A stretch of 64,000 bases of DNA from Diadophis punctatus similis (Eukaryota; Chordata; Lepidosauria; Squamata; Dipsadidae): NCBI GenBank assembly GCA_023053685.1, contig JALIGW010000002.1:171845430-171909429 (forward strand). The letters are read 5' to 3'. Position 1 is the first letter of the stretch. Each line of letters opens with the position of its first letter. A program made the translations under genes and the position numbers. The notes below the pieces were generated by a model. That model ran no database searches. It had not been told where the DNA came from and saw only the letters and a program-made list of their open reading frames with translations. This document shows positions 22,986-34,519 of this stretch, piece by piece.

Positions 22986-24828
22986 AAAGATATAAATCAA
23001 AATAAATCGATGGATATTCCACAAGTGAACACTTCTCTGCCTGCTTCTGAGCCTTTTCTCACTTTTGATGTGACCTTGGGAGGGGTGCAGATGTGGACAG
23101 TAAAATTAGAACATTTTGCAAAGCCTTTATTAACCCACTGTGTGTATATTGTTCAAAAAAATACTTGGTTATTGGAATAGAAGACTGAAAGTAAGGCTTT
23201 CAGATTTTGGATGATCAAGATCTCTCTCTAGCTGAAAAGTGTTTTCGCTCTAGTTATAAATTTTCTAAATTGTGTAGATGACATCACTTTCTTTTCTGCA
23301 CAAGAAAGATAGAATGATAAAGTTGATCGTGGGCAATTTTGGGCAAAGGGAAATGCTCATTAATTTTTGTACCTGGGGAGAGAGGAGTTGCAAGTTTAGC
23401 CTCATTGTTTTGAGCCAGAGCATGGCGGTGGTTGTGTTCTGTCCTTAGTGTTGCTGCCAGCTGCATGCTTAAGAAAGCATATGCACTCTTCTTGAAACAG
23501 GATGTGAGTACGGCTTTGGGATGGGTTTCCTGGTGCGTCTCCTGAGGGCTTAAGGAAAAGAAAACCAGTGTTCTATCCGAGACACGTGCACCTACAGCAG
23601 GATTGGAGGGACCTCTTGCTGGAGTCCAAATAGAGGATTTATCCTCCACTATAGAAATGACATAAGCTCTAAAGCAAAAGGCTGAACTGATTCCCTTCTA
23701 GGAAACTTCCTGCATAATGGGAGCTGCAAATCCTGTCTTGCACACCCTATGTCGGCTATTAAAGAGAGCGAGCAGGACAATTCCAGTGGAGAAAACATAG
23801 AAGAGGTAAAGTGAAAACAATTTTCAAGCCCATAAGTTTATTTCTCCAGGTTTCAATATGGGGGTTAATCCATTCTTATATCTTTTCCCAAAGACTAGCC
23901 ATTCTTTTCTTTGTCTGCTGTGCTTCAGATCACAACCTGACAGTCTTTTCACCCACAGTGTGACATACATACAAAGGCAAAGCAATTGAGCTTCTACTCA
24001 GTGGGTGAACAATCTCCCAACCCAAACCAATCGTTCGCAGCAGAGAGTATGTGCTGAGCAAGTGTGTTAACAGTGCTCAAAGACACTGTTTTTCTTGGCT
24101 TTATTAATTTATTGGGCTTATCTGCTGCTGCAATCCAGAAAGACTCTAACTGGCTGGCATTCCTTTCCTACAGTAAAAGCATTAAAATACAACACACAGA
24201 CCTCCTAAAAACCTACAATTAGTAGTAATAACACAAATGTATTCAGAGACAAACAAAGGCCACCCAAAATGAAGACATCTAAACACAAACCAGGTTGGGG
24301 CTTCTAATTTACATTAGATTCCACCACCACCACCCAAGTTTTTTTTTTAACTAGGGTTTGACAGCAGTCCTAAAATACAACAGGATTGGGGGGGGGGAGA
24401 TGGAGATCTAGCCTGATTTCAAGTAGCAAATTATCCCAAAGAAGAGATTATGTGTCTCTGTACAGTACAGAAGACTGACTTCCTTGGGGCTAGGACATGA
24501 TAATCATTAAAACAGGGATCTTTCATTACTTTTTAATCAGGAAAGTAGTCCCAGATACTGTGAGTACATATGGCTGGTCAAACTAGCACATTCTTACGCC
24601 CTCTTTTGAAATATGAATATTTTACATAATCTTTGCACATTGATTTATTATAGTCCCCTTTTCTGGGAAATACAGTGTATACCCGTAATGCACATTACGT
24701 ACATCAGAAAACAGAAATCTCAGCAGTTGTAACTAGTGAAAGATTAGATCTGCTTCACAATCTTATTCCAACAAGTTTGGAACTTTCTAAAATGAATTTT
24801 CTAAAATGTCCATGTTGAAATACAGAAG
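22986..24828. other. 1.8-kb stretch with no gene recognised
   Basis: Short frames (23284-23649 minus) have no recognisable domain. G9 lies near 24389. Possible conserved non-coding DNA around 23900-24080 could not be tested. Confidence 0.35.
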
Positions 24829-24836
24829 GAATAATT

Positions 24837-25265
24837 CAGGGGCGGGTTGCTCACTTACCTTGCTGCTGGAGCCATGCGCGCGCATCTTCACGCTTTGGGG
24901 GTGCTCACGCTCGCTACGCGCATGCGCCCCCTCACGTGATTTTGCTTCTGCGCATGTGCGGAAGAAAAATCACACCCAAAATCTCACGAGGGGGGCGTGC
25001 ACGCGGGTGAGATTTCGGTGCGATTTTGCTTCCACGCATGTGCAGAGGCAAAATCTCACCAAAATCTCACACACGTGCGCGTCCGCTCGCAAGATTTTGG
25101 CGCGATTTTGCTTCCGTGCATGCGAAGCAAAATCACCTGAAAATCACGGGGAAAAAATGGCGATGTGCTGGGTTGACCAGCAGAGAGGGCTCCGGACCAG
25201 TTGTGAAATCCGCCGCTCCCTGCTGGAGCTGCGTATTGGACAGCTCCGGCAGGAACCCACCTCTG
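24837..25265. mobile_element. hAT MITE with unequal ends and 8-bp TSD
   Basis: The left end is caggggcgggttgctcactt and the right end is 'gcaggaacccacctctg', flanked by identical GAATAATT (24829-24836, 25266-25273). The GC-rich interior repeats 'attttgcttc(t/c)(g/a)cgcatg' blocks in both orientations, including near-NRF-1 sites at 24917-24928 and 24949-24960. It is 429 bp. Frames across it are not genes. Confidence 0.9.
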
Positions 25266-25382
25266 GAATAATTTCCTTGAAAATAAGGTCTCAACCCTAG
25301 CTACCATACCTAGAATCCTATAGAACTTAAGAATTCTATAATTGTTTGATTTTAGATTAATCCAATTTTGAGTTTTTATTAT

Positions 25383-25900
25383 ATTAACAGAGTTGGAAGG
25401 GACATCTCTGCGGCAGCTGCTCAAATATTGGAACACTGCTATCGTGTCTCCCCTGGTCCTTCTCTTCACTAGACTAGCCATGCCCAGTTCCTGTAACCAT
25501 TCTTCATAAGTTTTAGTCTCCAGTCCCCTAATCATCCTGGTTGCTCTTCTCTGCACTTTTTCTAGAGTCTCAACATATTTTTTATACTGTGGTGACCAAA
25601 ACTGGATGCAGTATTCTAGGTGGGGTCATACTAAGGCTTTATAGAATGGTTTTTAGTACCTCACTTGATCTTGATTGTATCCCTTTGTTAATGCAGTTTA
25701 GGATTGCATTGGCTTTTTTGGCTGCCGCTGCACACTGCTAGCTCATGTTTAGCTGGTTGTCCACTAAGACTTCAAGATCCCTCTCACAGTTACTGCTATT
25801 AAGCATGGTTTCACCCGATCTATATGTGTACTTTTGGTTTTTCTTGCCTAAGACTTTACATTTCTCTTGTTTGTTTCTATTGACATCCCTAGGGAAGGCT
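25383..25900 (-). mobile_element. CR1 LINE 3' region
   Basis: The plus strand shows the inverse of the CR1 C-terminus: 'ggaacactgctatcgtgtct', 'gtgaccaaaactggatgcag' and 'ctcatgtttagctggttgtc'. The sequence is collinear with CR1 upstream of its tail. The tail proper is shortened ('cagagttggaaggga'). Confidence 0.85.
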
Positions 25901-27144
25901 AAGTAAATTTTGATTCGGATTTAATGAGCTTCCAGGAGTCCTTATTTTTTAAATAATGTTTACTACTACGTCTACATCAAAATGCATTGTCAGATCTCTC
26001 CAGCATTTGGGGTTTCAATCTGCTAATTGGTCCCTGGACTTCTACTCCAAAGATTTGCTCTGGCGATGCCATCCCTTGATAGCTCATGAATTCACCTATT
26101 CCTACAGTTGGTCCTGCTCTGCCAGTTGATATGCAAGAAGGAATACAAGGATGTATTTCTGCCCTGTGTAACTTAGCTACAAGCTAAATTTTGACTAAAA
26201 GAAGGTACAAAAGGAGACAAGGCAAAGGGCCTAAAGAATGAGACAAAGCTAATAAAAGATCAGGGTGAACAATTCCCCTTGCTATTATGGCCCCGACATA
26301 ACTGATTTGGCTTAAGAAGACGTAGATTTATATTCTAGATCATTCATAAATATGGTTTGAAATTCTCACTGTAATGTTCCCTAAAGAGCTGTAGTGTAAT
26401 GTTTCAGTGCTTTTGATGCATGTTGCAAAAGTATACAATGTTGGCTGTTAAAATATAATCGTATGCAATAAAACTAGGAATACCTCTCTTAACACTTTCA
26501 TCAAGACTTTGTAATAATAAAGAAGAACAAACAACGTTTGGAAGTCATGTGAAATAGTTTGTTGTTTAACTATTCAGACTCAAGCCATTTTTTTAAATGT
26601 AGAAAGGATTAAGAGCTTGAAATCTTTAAGAAAGCTTTAGTGTCGCTTCTAAAAGGGCAAAAATATAAAGCCTTCAAACCCCAATGCTCTAGGCATCCAC
26701 CTGTCACTTTCCTCTTTCTACATAATTGTCAGTTTTTATTGATCCTTTTAATCCCTTTTTCTTTGAAAATCTGTTGCCAGCTGATATTTCTTGCACCAAA
26801 AGAACTCTCCCTTTCTCTTTTTAAAGTGTGCATCCCCACAGGTAGTCTCATGCTGAGAGCTAAACTGAGGCTAACACTTTTAATTTGCTTTCTTGTGAGC
26901 ATTAATGGCCTCTACTTGGGTTTAAAGTTTAGGTGATGCAGGAGAATTCTGTAAAGTTAAGACTGATTCACAGGTAAGTGCTTTTCAATTTTTATCTTGC
27001 CTTTAGGCCACTGTGCAATTTCCCAGTTCATTAATAGAATGCATCTCCTCTTTTTTTCTAAACAGTAACATATTTTAGGAACGTAGAAGCTGTGGGAGGG
27101 AAGAGAGAGAAAAAAATAAGGAAGAGGCACAGAAGTTACAAATG
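25901..27144. other. Downstream flank of NEUROG1, no features recognised
   Basis: Repeat-poor, AT-rich sequence on the 3' side of NEUROG1. No coding exon or repeat was identified. Confidence 0.4.
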
Positions 27145-27153
27145 TTAAAGATG

Positions 27154-27864
27154 TTTATTTACATCCAACTTTTTTTTAAAAAAAGTACAGCATCTGATTT
27201 TAAGATAATGTATATCATAAGAATAAAGCTCTTTATTTACAAAAATACAATTTTCATAGGAATGAAAGTTTTTGAATAAATTAAACCAACATTGGAGCCG
27301 GTCGGTGAATGCCCCATCTCTGGTTCTACTCAAGTACAAGACAGCAGTGAAAGTCAAGAGCCACAACAGATTATTCTAGTTTGCCTTCTTTCAGGACTGA
27401 TCATCTTGGGATTCAGAGCTTTGCCTAGGAGAGGCAAAACTGCATCCTGAGCCTTAGGAGTCTATTGGGCATTTGGCACGCTAAGTCCCTAGCAGGAGGC
27501 CCATGCACCCAGCTGAATCCGCCTTCTCTAAGCCCTTTCATTACATTGTCAGGGCGTTCAAACCAAATTTTCATGCTCGTTTTTCTTCATTAGAGTCCTA
27601 CAAATTGTAAAATTGACTTTTCACCTTGTCTATAGCAGCAAATCTGTCCTCCTCCCCCACCTTCCTTTTCTAAATCATATGGATGCCCCCAAGAGCTGAG
27701 GATTGAAAAGGAAAGAAACAAAGTGGGATTTGTGAAATGTAGAAAAGTGCAAAAGGGATAGAGTGATAGAAGAAAATCTTTAAAAAGAACGGGGGGGGGG
27801 AGAGAGAAATAAAGCTATACTCTGGGCTAAAGCTTGCTTTTATAGCAGTGGGGGGAGGTTTATT
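27154..27864 (-). terminator. NEUROG1: Candidate NEUROG1 poly(A) signals
   Basis: AATAAA on the minus strand occurs at 27859-27864, 27232-27237 and 27154-27159. The two distal ones give a 3' UTR of about 0.9-1.0 kb. Which one is used cannot be decided from sequence alone. Confidence 0.4.
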
Positions 27865-28140
27865 CAAAAGGCTAGGTTATAGGCCAGCCTCAACACTGCT
27901 TTATCACAGCCTCCCTATCTTGGTGTACAATATATGCACACACTCCCAGTGTTATTCACCCTTGACTTTCAGGATGGGAAAATACAGGACTTTGATATTT
28001 GAGAAATCAAGGTACAATTCCCCCTAGCCTGCTTGCTGTTATCTAGAGAAAACCCAGCCGGACCAAGTCCGTAGAATAATAACTGGCTGCTTGGGAACTT
28101 TTGTTTGTGGGAGGCGAATACCCTTGGTCACTTCTGCCTT

Positions 28141-28827
28141 CTAATGGTACTGCACAAAACAAGCCGTATTGTGCAGCAAGTCTTTGGGCAGGTTGTGGAA
28201 GGAAAAGAGACCGTCACCGGGCCCATAACAATAGTCTTCAGAGGTGGCTGGGCTGCTGGGGCTTGAAGTGCAGGCAGAGAGAGAAGAGGTGGCAGGAGAC
28301 GCTGTGGAAATCCAGGATCCAGCATCACTGCCAGGGCTGGGTGGATCGGTGGAGCCCAAGAAACTGGGCAGCACCATCTCTTTGGGGGTTTTCTGAAGGC
28401 ACTGATCAGCCAGCCGCAGGGTTTCCGAAAGGGCCCAGATGTAGTTGTAGGCAAAGCGCAGGGTCTCAATCTTAGTCAACTTAGTGTCATCTGGAAAGGT
28501 GGGCAGGACGCTCCGGAGCTCATCCAGGGCTCCGTTGAGATTATGCATTCGATTCCGTTCCCTGTCATTGGCTTTGACCCGCCTGGTCTTTTTGATGGTG
28601 TGAAGGACAGATTCGTTCTTGACCTTGGTGCGGCCCCTACGCCTCTTCCCCCGCTCTTTCTCTTCTTCGCATCTCTGGGAGCCAGGCTCTGGGGAGGCAA
28701 GGTGTTTGGGAAAGGCCAGGGAAGGGATCTGTAGGCCCCCGAGGCTCCCTTCATCATCCGTGATACAAAAGGACACGTCACTGCTGTTGTCAAGGTCAGA
28801 GTAGCTGGTCTCCAAAGCAGAGGACAT
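28141..28827 (-). CDS. NEUROG1: Neurogenin-1, proneural bHLH transcription factor
   Basis: This encodes a 228-residue nuclear transcription factor. Family knowledge: neurogenins pair with E-proteins, bind CANNTG E-boxes and commit progenitors to neurons, especially cranial and dorsal-root sensory neurons. Seen here: a basic region at residues about 82-95 ([11 protein letters not shown]), helix 1 to about 108, loop, and helix 2 at about 116-138 ([17 protein letters not shown]). An acidic, Ser-rich N-terminus (ETSYSDLD) precedes an Arg/Lys-rich segment ([10 protein letters not shown]). The C-terminus is Ser/Pro-rich and ends [32 protein letters not shown] and LPKDLL point to NEUROG1 rather than NEUROG2 or NEUROG3. 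The start was set at 28827 because it aligns with the mammalian start and lies one base after a splice acceptor. The whole coding region is in one exon, without breaks. Many Ser/Thr-Pro sites could be phosphorylated. Confidence 0.96.
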   Translation of the reverse strand: MSSALETSYSDLDNSSDVSFCITDDEGSLGGLQIPSLAFPKHLASPEPGSQRCEEEKERGKRRRGRTKVKNESVLHTIKKTRRVKANDRERNRMHNLNGALDELRSVLPTFPDDTKLTKIETLRFAYNYIWALSETLRLADQCLQKTPKEMVLPSFLGSTDPPSPGSDAGSWISTASPATSSLSACTSSPSSPATSEDYCYGPGDGLFSFHNLPKDLLHNTACFVQYH

Positions 28828-28828
28828 C

Positions 28829-29328
28829 CTGTGAGGAGAAGAAGGTGGGGTGAGTGGCTGTAAGGCTGCATACTCAGAAAATGGGATGACACAGCTCCCA
28901 TCACCCACAGTCAGAAGGCACAGATAGATTTGGAAGCTACCAGGCTGGTGAAAAAGGAAGATTTGAGCTGAAGATGAAACGAGGGAATTGAAAAATGAGG
29001 AGCAATGGAAAGGGGGAAATATTTTTAAACAGAAGGGGAAAAAATGAATACTCGTGAAAATAAGTTTCTAAGGTAAACAAACTGGGGAGAAGTTGATAAA
29101 AAAACTTTCCAAAAAACGAAGCCCGGAATTTAAACTTAGAATCAAACAAGAGTTTTTGCACTGGGGTCGTCCCCTCTCAAGAACGATTGGAAGTCCAAGC
29201 GTATCTTTTTTTTTTAAATGTATAAGGCAACCAAATTGCAGCCCCTCCTATCTAAGCGCCCTAATTTATCTCAGAAGCCAGCCAGCAATAATAGCTCCGT
29301 CTGCATTTTTTTTTTGCTTCATACTCAC
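28829..29328 (-). other. NEUROG1: Predicted 5' UTR intron of NEUROG1
   Basis: The donor GTGAGTAT begins at 29328 (context TTGAA|GTGAGTAT). The acceptor is a pyrimidine tract CCTTCTTCTCCTCACAG ending at 28829, with one exon base (G) before the ATG. The intron would be 500 bp. A longer frame starting at 28908 reads through the acceptor and would be intronic if splicing occurs. Transcript evidence is lacking. Confidence 0.6.
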
Positions 29329-29520
29329 TTCAAGCGCGCTCAAGGCGGCGGTCCACGCATACGACGCACGCTCGCTCGCCCGCCCGCCCAGGTTCCAAAC
29401 GTTAATTTGGAGACTTTAGGAAACCCGGATTTCTGCTGAAAGCGAAAGGCGAGGACACGCGACAGCCCTCGTCTGTCGGAGTGATCTCTGCCGCTATCAG
29501 GTCGCGCGAGCAGCGAATTT
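29329..29520 (-). other. NEUROG1: Predicted non-coding exon 1 of NEUROG1
   Basis: This interval is bounded by an expected start site about 30 bases below the TATA box and by the donor at 29328. It is GC-rich and has no need to be coding. The transcription start is approximate. Confidence 0.5.
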
Positions 29521-29544
29521 GGCACACGACTGGCCTCAGATACC

Positions 29545-29551
29545 TTATATA
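29545..29551 (-). promoter_or_regulatory. NEUROG1: TATA box of NEUROG1
   Basis: The minus strand reads GGGTATATAAGG, a strong TATA context, inside a GC-rich region and correctly oriented. It places the start of transcription near 29520. Confidence 0.65.
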
Positions 29552-30375
29552 CCCTTGTAAAACAATAGATTTCGCCCATGCCCCCCCCACTCTCTTCTCT
29601 CCTTTTTGCGCGATTCCTCCCCCCCCCCCCCCCGAGCCCTGGCGGCATGAATGAATCAAGGCATCAGGTCTGCCCCGTGCTGCACTTTCCTTCGTTTGCA
29701 TAATTTATGTGCCGAGGATTCCGTTCTCTCCCGGGAGTGTGCCTATAATTATGGCGACCCAATGGCGAGCGAGGACGGCCGGCGAGCCACGTGAGCTATC
29801 ACTAGGCTAAGCCTCCTCCTTTGAGCTTCATTAGTCTATTAAAAGGGGAAGGGGGGGCGAGGGAGGAACAAAGTGATTAGCCTTCGGGCCGGAGGCACAA
29901 GTCCCTCACAGGAGCCCTGGCGAGCCGGTCCCTCCCGCTCGGAAGAGAGCATTACCGGCCATTCAACCTTGCGCCAAACGGGCCTTGGGGGGGGGGGGGG
30001 TGCGGCGGCGAGAGCGCCCGCTTGGCTTTTTTCAGGTCTCCCTTTTTTTGTCTTTGGTTTGATTTTATTCTCTTTTTTTGGAGGGCGGGGCTCTTTTCTG
30101 AGCCTCGGTGAATGAAGCACGACGTGATCGGGCTGAAGGCATCAGGAAATAACAAAAGCGACGTCGCCGGCCGGGGGAACTCGACCCCCTGCCCGTTGAA
30201 TAGAATGAGGAATAAATAATCGCCATCATAATAGTGTCAAAGGGGGCATCGAGTTCCTGTCATTCTCTTCTACCTGCCGCGTTAGATGCAGTGTGTGTGG
30301 GGGGGGGGACGGCGGGGGGATTTCTAATTAACGGCTCTGAAATGCGGCGCGCCTTAAACCCCCCCCCCCCAATTT
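29552..30375. promoter_or_regulatory. NEUROG1: GC-rich upstream region of NEUROG1
   Basis: It contains CCAAT (29759-29763), a CACGTG E-box (29788-29793), an AT-rich island 'gaggaataaataatcgccat' near 30210-30230, and GACGTC near 30160. It is punctuated by homopolymers C15 (29619-29633), G14 (29987-30000), G10 (30299-30308) and C12 (30359-30370). It is probably a CpG island promoter and proximal enhancer, as inferred from composition and position. Confidence 0.5.
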
Positions 30376-32535
30376 GGCGAGAAATTTCCCTTGACTTGTC
30401 TTTAGGAAACTTTCAAGAATAGCCGGGAGGGCTCTTCGTTTTGCACGAAAAAAAAGAAGAAAAATACATTACCGCGGCTTTATTTTCGGCTGAGACCATA
30501 GCGCTTACTTTTTGCAGAGTTCAAAACTAGAATAAAACAAACAAGCGCGCCTTCTTTTCTATCCATTTTCCTTGCCTATGGAGGAAAAAAATTAACGATG
30601 TGGATTTATCCTCTTTTGGGATTCCATCCACTATCTTTACTTTGTGGTCTGCATATATAGGTCGGAGGTGTGTTTTCGCATTATCAAGTCAAAGGTGCTT
30701 GGGATTAACACATGGCGAAGTATTGGTTTTAAGTTGTTGTAAATTATCCTAAGAGGTTAAAAAGCGTTTTGTCCAAGTTAGTTTGGGATAGTAATAGTTT
30801 CACCCACTGCCAAGTTCTAATCTACATCTATTTGGAAAGCAGGGGATATACCTGCTTGATTAAATGTAGGCAACACCGCAATTATTTTATGAAAGTCTTT
30901 CTTTTGCATGGTGAAGTGTCTCAACATGTTTTTTAAAGTTAGGGAATAAAAGAAACAGCACACCTGATTCTTAGTGATTCAGTCAACATTTATTTTATAA
31001 TGTATTTTTTTGTTGGATTTCTGACTACAGACTTGCAATACTTAGTGGTTTAGAATGATAGGCAATCATATAATAAAATTGACAACCAACATAGAGTGTA
31101 ACTAGAAAAATAACAAAAATAGAGAGAGAAAAAGTAGGAGATGACATAGAAAAGCATCACTAAAATGTTGCCAGGAAAAGTTCAGTTTTTAACAGCCCTT
31201 TTAAAACCATCCAAAGTCTTGTAGGATTTGGTTTGGTATGGTTTGACTACAACACAGAAGCAATTTGCTATTACCTTCTGATTCTTTTTTCAATTTCCTA
31301 GATTGGGTTCCTAGGTGCCTCATTGAGTACTAATCAGGTTTGGGGGTTTTTTAGGGTGGGGTTTTTTTTTTTTGAGGTTAAACAAGGACAGCTAGATGCT
31401 ACTATCTGAGGTGGTTGAGTTGTGGAACAATCAAGAAGGATACCAATGCAAATACAGTTACGCAGATGTAGACTATACCTGCGAGTAATGTGTTCAATTA
31501 GGTGAAATGCACTCCTGCCTTGTACAAATGCACTAGGGGTGACTAGGATGTAAATTTTAGCAGAGTGACCCTTCCTTAACCAAAGTCCTTTGCTCTGAAA
31601 TGCTGCATCCTAAAACTAATAGCTCTGTTGTGTCCTTTATCACTAAGGAGCTTGATGGCACCACTAAGCCAACCTGTTTATAGGCTACATTAGGACAATA
31701 AAACAAAATCCAACATAAACATTTTGGAAGAAGGCAAAGGCAAACCACTTTCATATTGTTGTCAGAATATAATATAGATGTGTTCAGGAGTTGAGCTTGA
31801 CTCAAAGGACTTCTGAGTACTTTTTCCTTAAGTCTGCAGAAGACAGGTGTTACATCCCCATCCTTCTCCCTCCCCCCTCCCTTCAGTTTAATCATGTCCG
31901 ATTCTCAGAGACTGCTGGGGCAAGTCTTTGCAAGGTTTTTCAGAAGTGCCCAGTAGTAAATCCTCCTCCATTTCATATTTTGAAATTGAGGCCAATTACC
32001 TATGTTGGTTCTTTACAGGATGCCAGTCAGGTGGGCTTTCCTCCAGATTCTTCCTTACATCCCCCCATCCCCCCCTAACTTCCATTGTCCATGCTGTCTG
32101 TCATCCATTAGCATCCCATAGCATTTCAACACATCTTGACTTTGTTTAGTTGGGTTCTTTTTCTTGGTGGAAAAGATCCTGATAGAACCATCAGTAGAGA
32201 AATAGAATATGAAAGTGTTTTAAATACTTTAAAATGCATGTATTATAAAACACTTCTGGTTTTATAATCTCTCTAATTTATAATTAAGGTTTTGTCTTAT
32301 AAAAAATAATGCAAATGATAATTTCATAATAATGTACAGTAATATCTTTTTCCCTGATATATACCAAGGAAATCCAGATTCAAGTTTTCATGCCACCATG
32401 GAACTGGCTGATGTTTTCTCAGCCAAAACTTCCCCTGAGGATTGTTGTCTTCCTGTGTGTCAGCTTGAGTTGCCTCAGAAACATTGTGAGAGAAATGTAA
32501 TCAATGACTCAGTCAAGTTTTTATAAGGAGACCAC
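30376..32535. other. Upstream flank of NEUROG1, mostly unassigned
   Basis: No gene was recognised. Around 31725-31950 the pieces 'gaaggcaaaggcaaaccact' and 'ggggcaagtctttgcaaggt' suggest degraded SINE/BovB-type sequence. The remainder is AT-rich and unassigned. Confidence 0.35.
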
Positions 32536-32558
32536 TATTTTTTTTTATTTTTTTATAT

Positions 32559-32584
32559 TTATTTATTTATTTATTTATTTATTT

Positions 32585-32636
<52 letters not shown>

Positions 32637-32639
32637 TTT
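32559..32639. repeat. (TTTA)n microsatellite, LINE tail
   Basis: ATTT units in a row directly follow the 3' end (minus strand) of the LINE at 32640-33060, so this is probably the expanded LINE tail. Confidence 0.95.
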
Positions 32640-33060
32640 GTCAAACATGTACAAGATAGCAGGTATAGGTATAAACATAAACAAAGTAAGTACAGATAAA
32701 TGAGGACAATAGGACAGTAAGACAGGGACGGTAGACACAATGGTGAACTTATACATGCCCCTTACAGACCTCTTCTTACAGACCTCTTAGGAATGGGGTG
32801 AGGTCGACAGTAGACAGTCTAAGGTTAAAGTTTTGGGGGTTTGGGGAAGAAACCACAGAGTCAGGTAGTGCATTCCAGGCATTGATCACTCTGTTACTGA
32901 AGTCATACTTTCTGCAATCGAGTTTGGAGCGGTTTACATTAAGTTTGTATCTATTGTGTGCTCGTGTATTGTTGCGGTTGAAGCTGAAGTAGTCATTGAC
33001 AGGTAGGACATTGTGGCAGATAATTTTATGAACTACATTTAGATTAGATCAAAGGTGACG
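32640..33060 (-). mobile_element. LINE 3' end with intact RT C-terminus (CR1/L2/Rex-like)
   Basis: On the minus strand about 85 codons read without a stop: VHKIICHNVLPVNDYF, then NRYKLNVNRSKLDCRKYDFS, then NRVINAWNALPDSVV, ending TPFLRGL and stop. The 'F..RV...WN.LP..VV' motif is typical of the C-terminal domain of CR1/L2/Rex-type elements. A related copy lies at 58320-58625. Confidence 0.75.
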
Positions 33061-33332
33061 TAGTTCTAAGTTGTCTAAACCCAAAATTTCAAAATTTATA
33101 AATGGGGGAATCCTGTAATGTTGCAAGTTTCTGGACTTCTGCTGTCAGTTTATGTCCATTTATTCCCTCCCTGTTAGAAATGGGCACTGTCACATTTTTA
33201 ATAACATTTGAAGTAGAAAAGTAACTTCCACAGCTTTTCACACTGTAGAACAACTAGTTCAAAATAATTCTAATCTAATAATTTTTTTTCTAATCGGCTA
33301 TTATCTATAGTTGTACGTATATTTATTTATTG

Positions 33333-33410
33333 AATCTGTAAACTGCTTAGAGGGCTATAAAAAGCACTGTAAAGCGGTATATAAATCTAAGTGCTATTGC
33401 TATTGCTATT
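33333..33410 (+). mobile_element. 3' end of the tRNA-headed SINE
   Basis: 'tgtaaactgcttagagggct' to 'tatataaatctaagtgctat' with a (TGCTAT)n tail. Only the 3' L2-like part is present. Confidence 0.8.

Positions 33411-34519
<1,109 letters not shown>

Noticed and set aside
28476..28904. 142-codon minus frame overlapping NEUROG1
   Set aside because: It is a shadow in another frame of the real coding region.
28828..28908. Alternative NEUROG1 start giving a 27-residue longer protein
   Set aside because: The extra segment contains the splice acceptor tract and is not present in known neurogenins; the start at 28827 fits the family.
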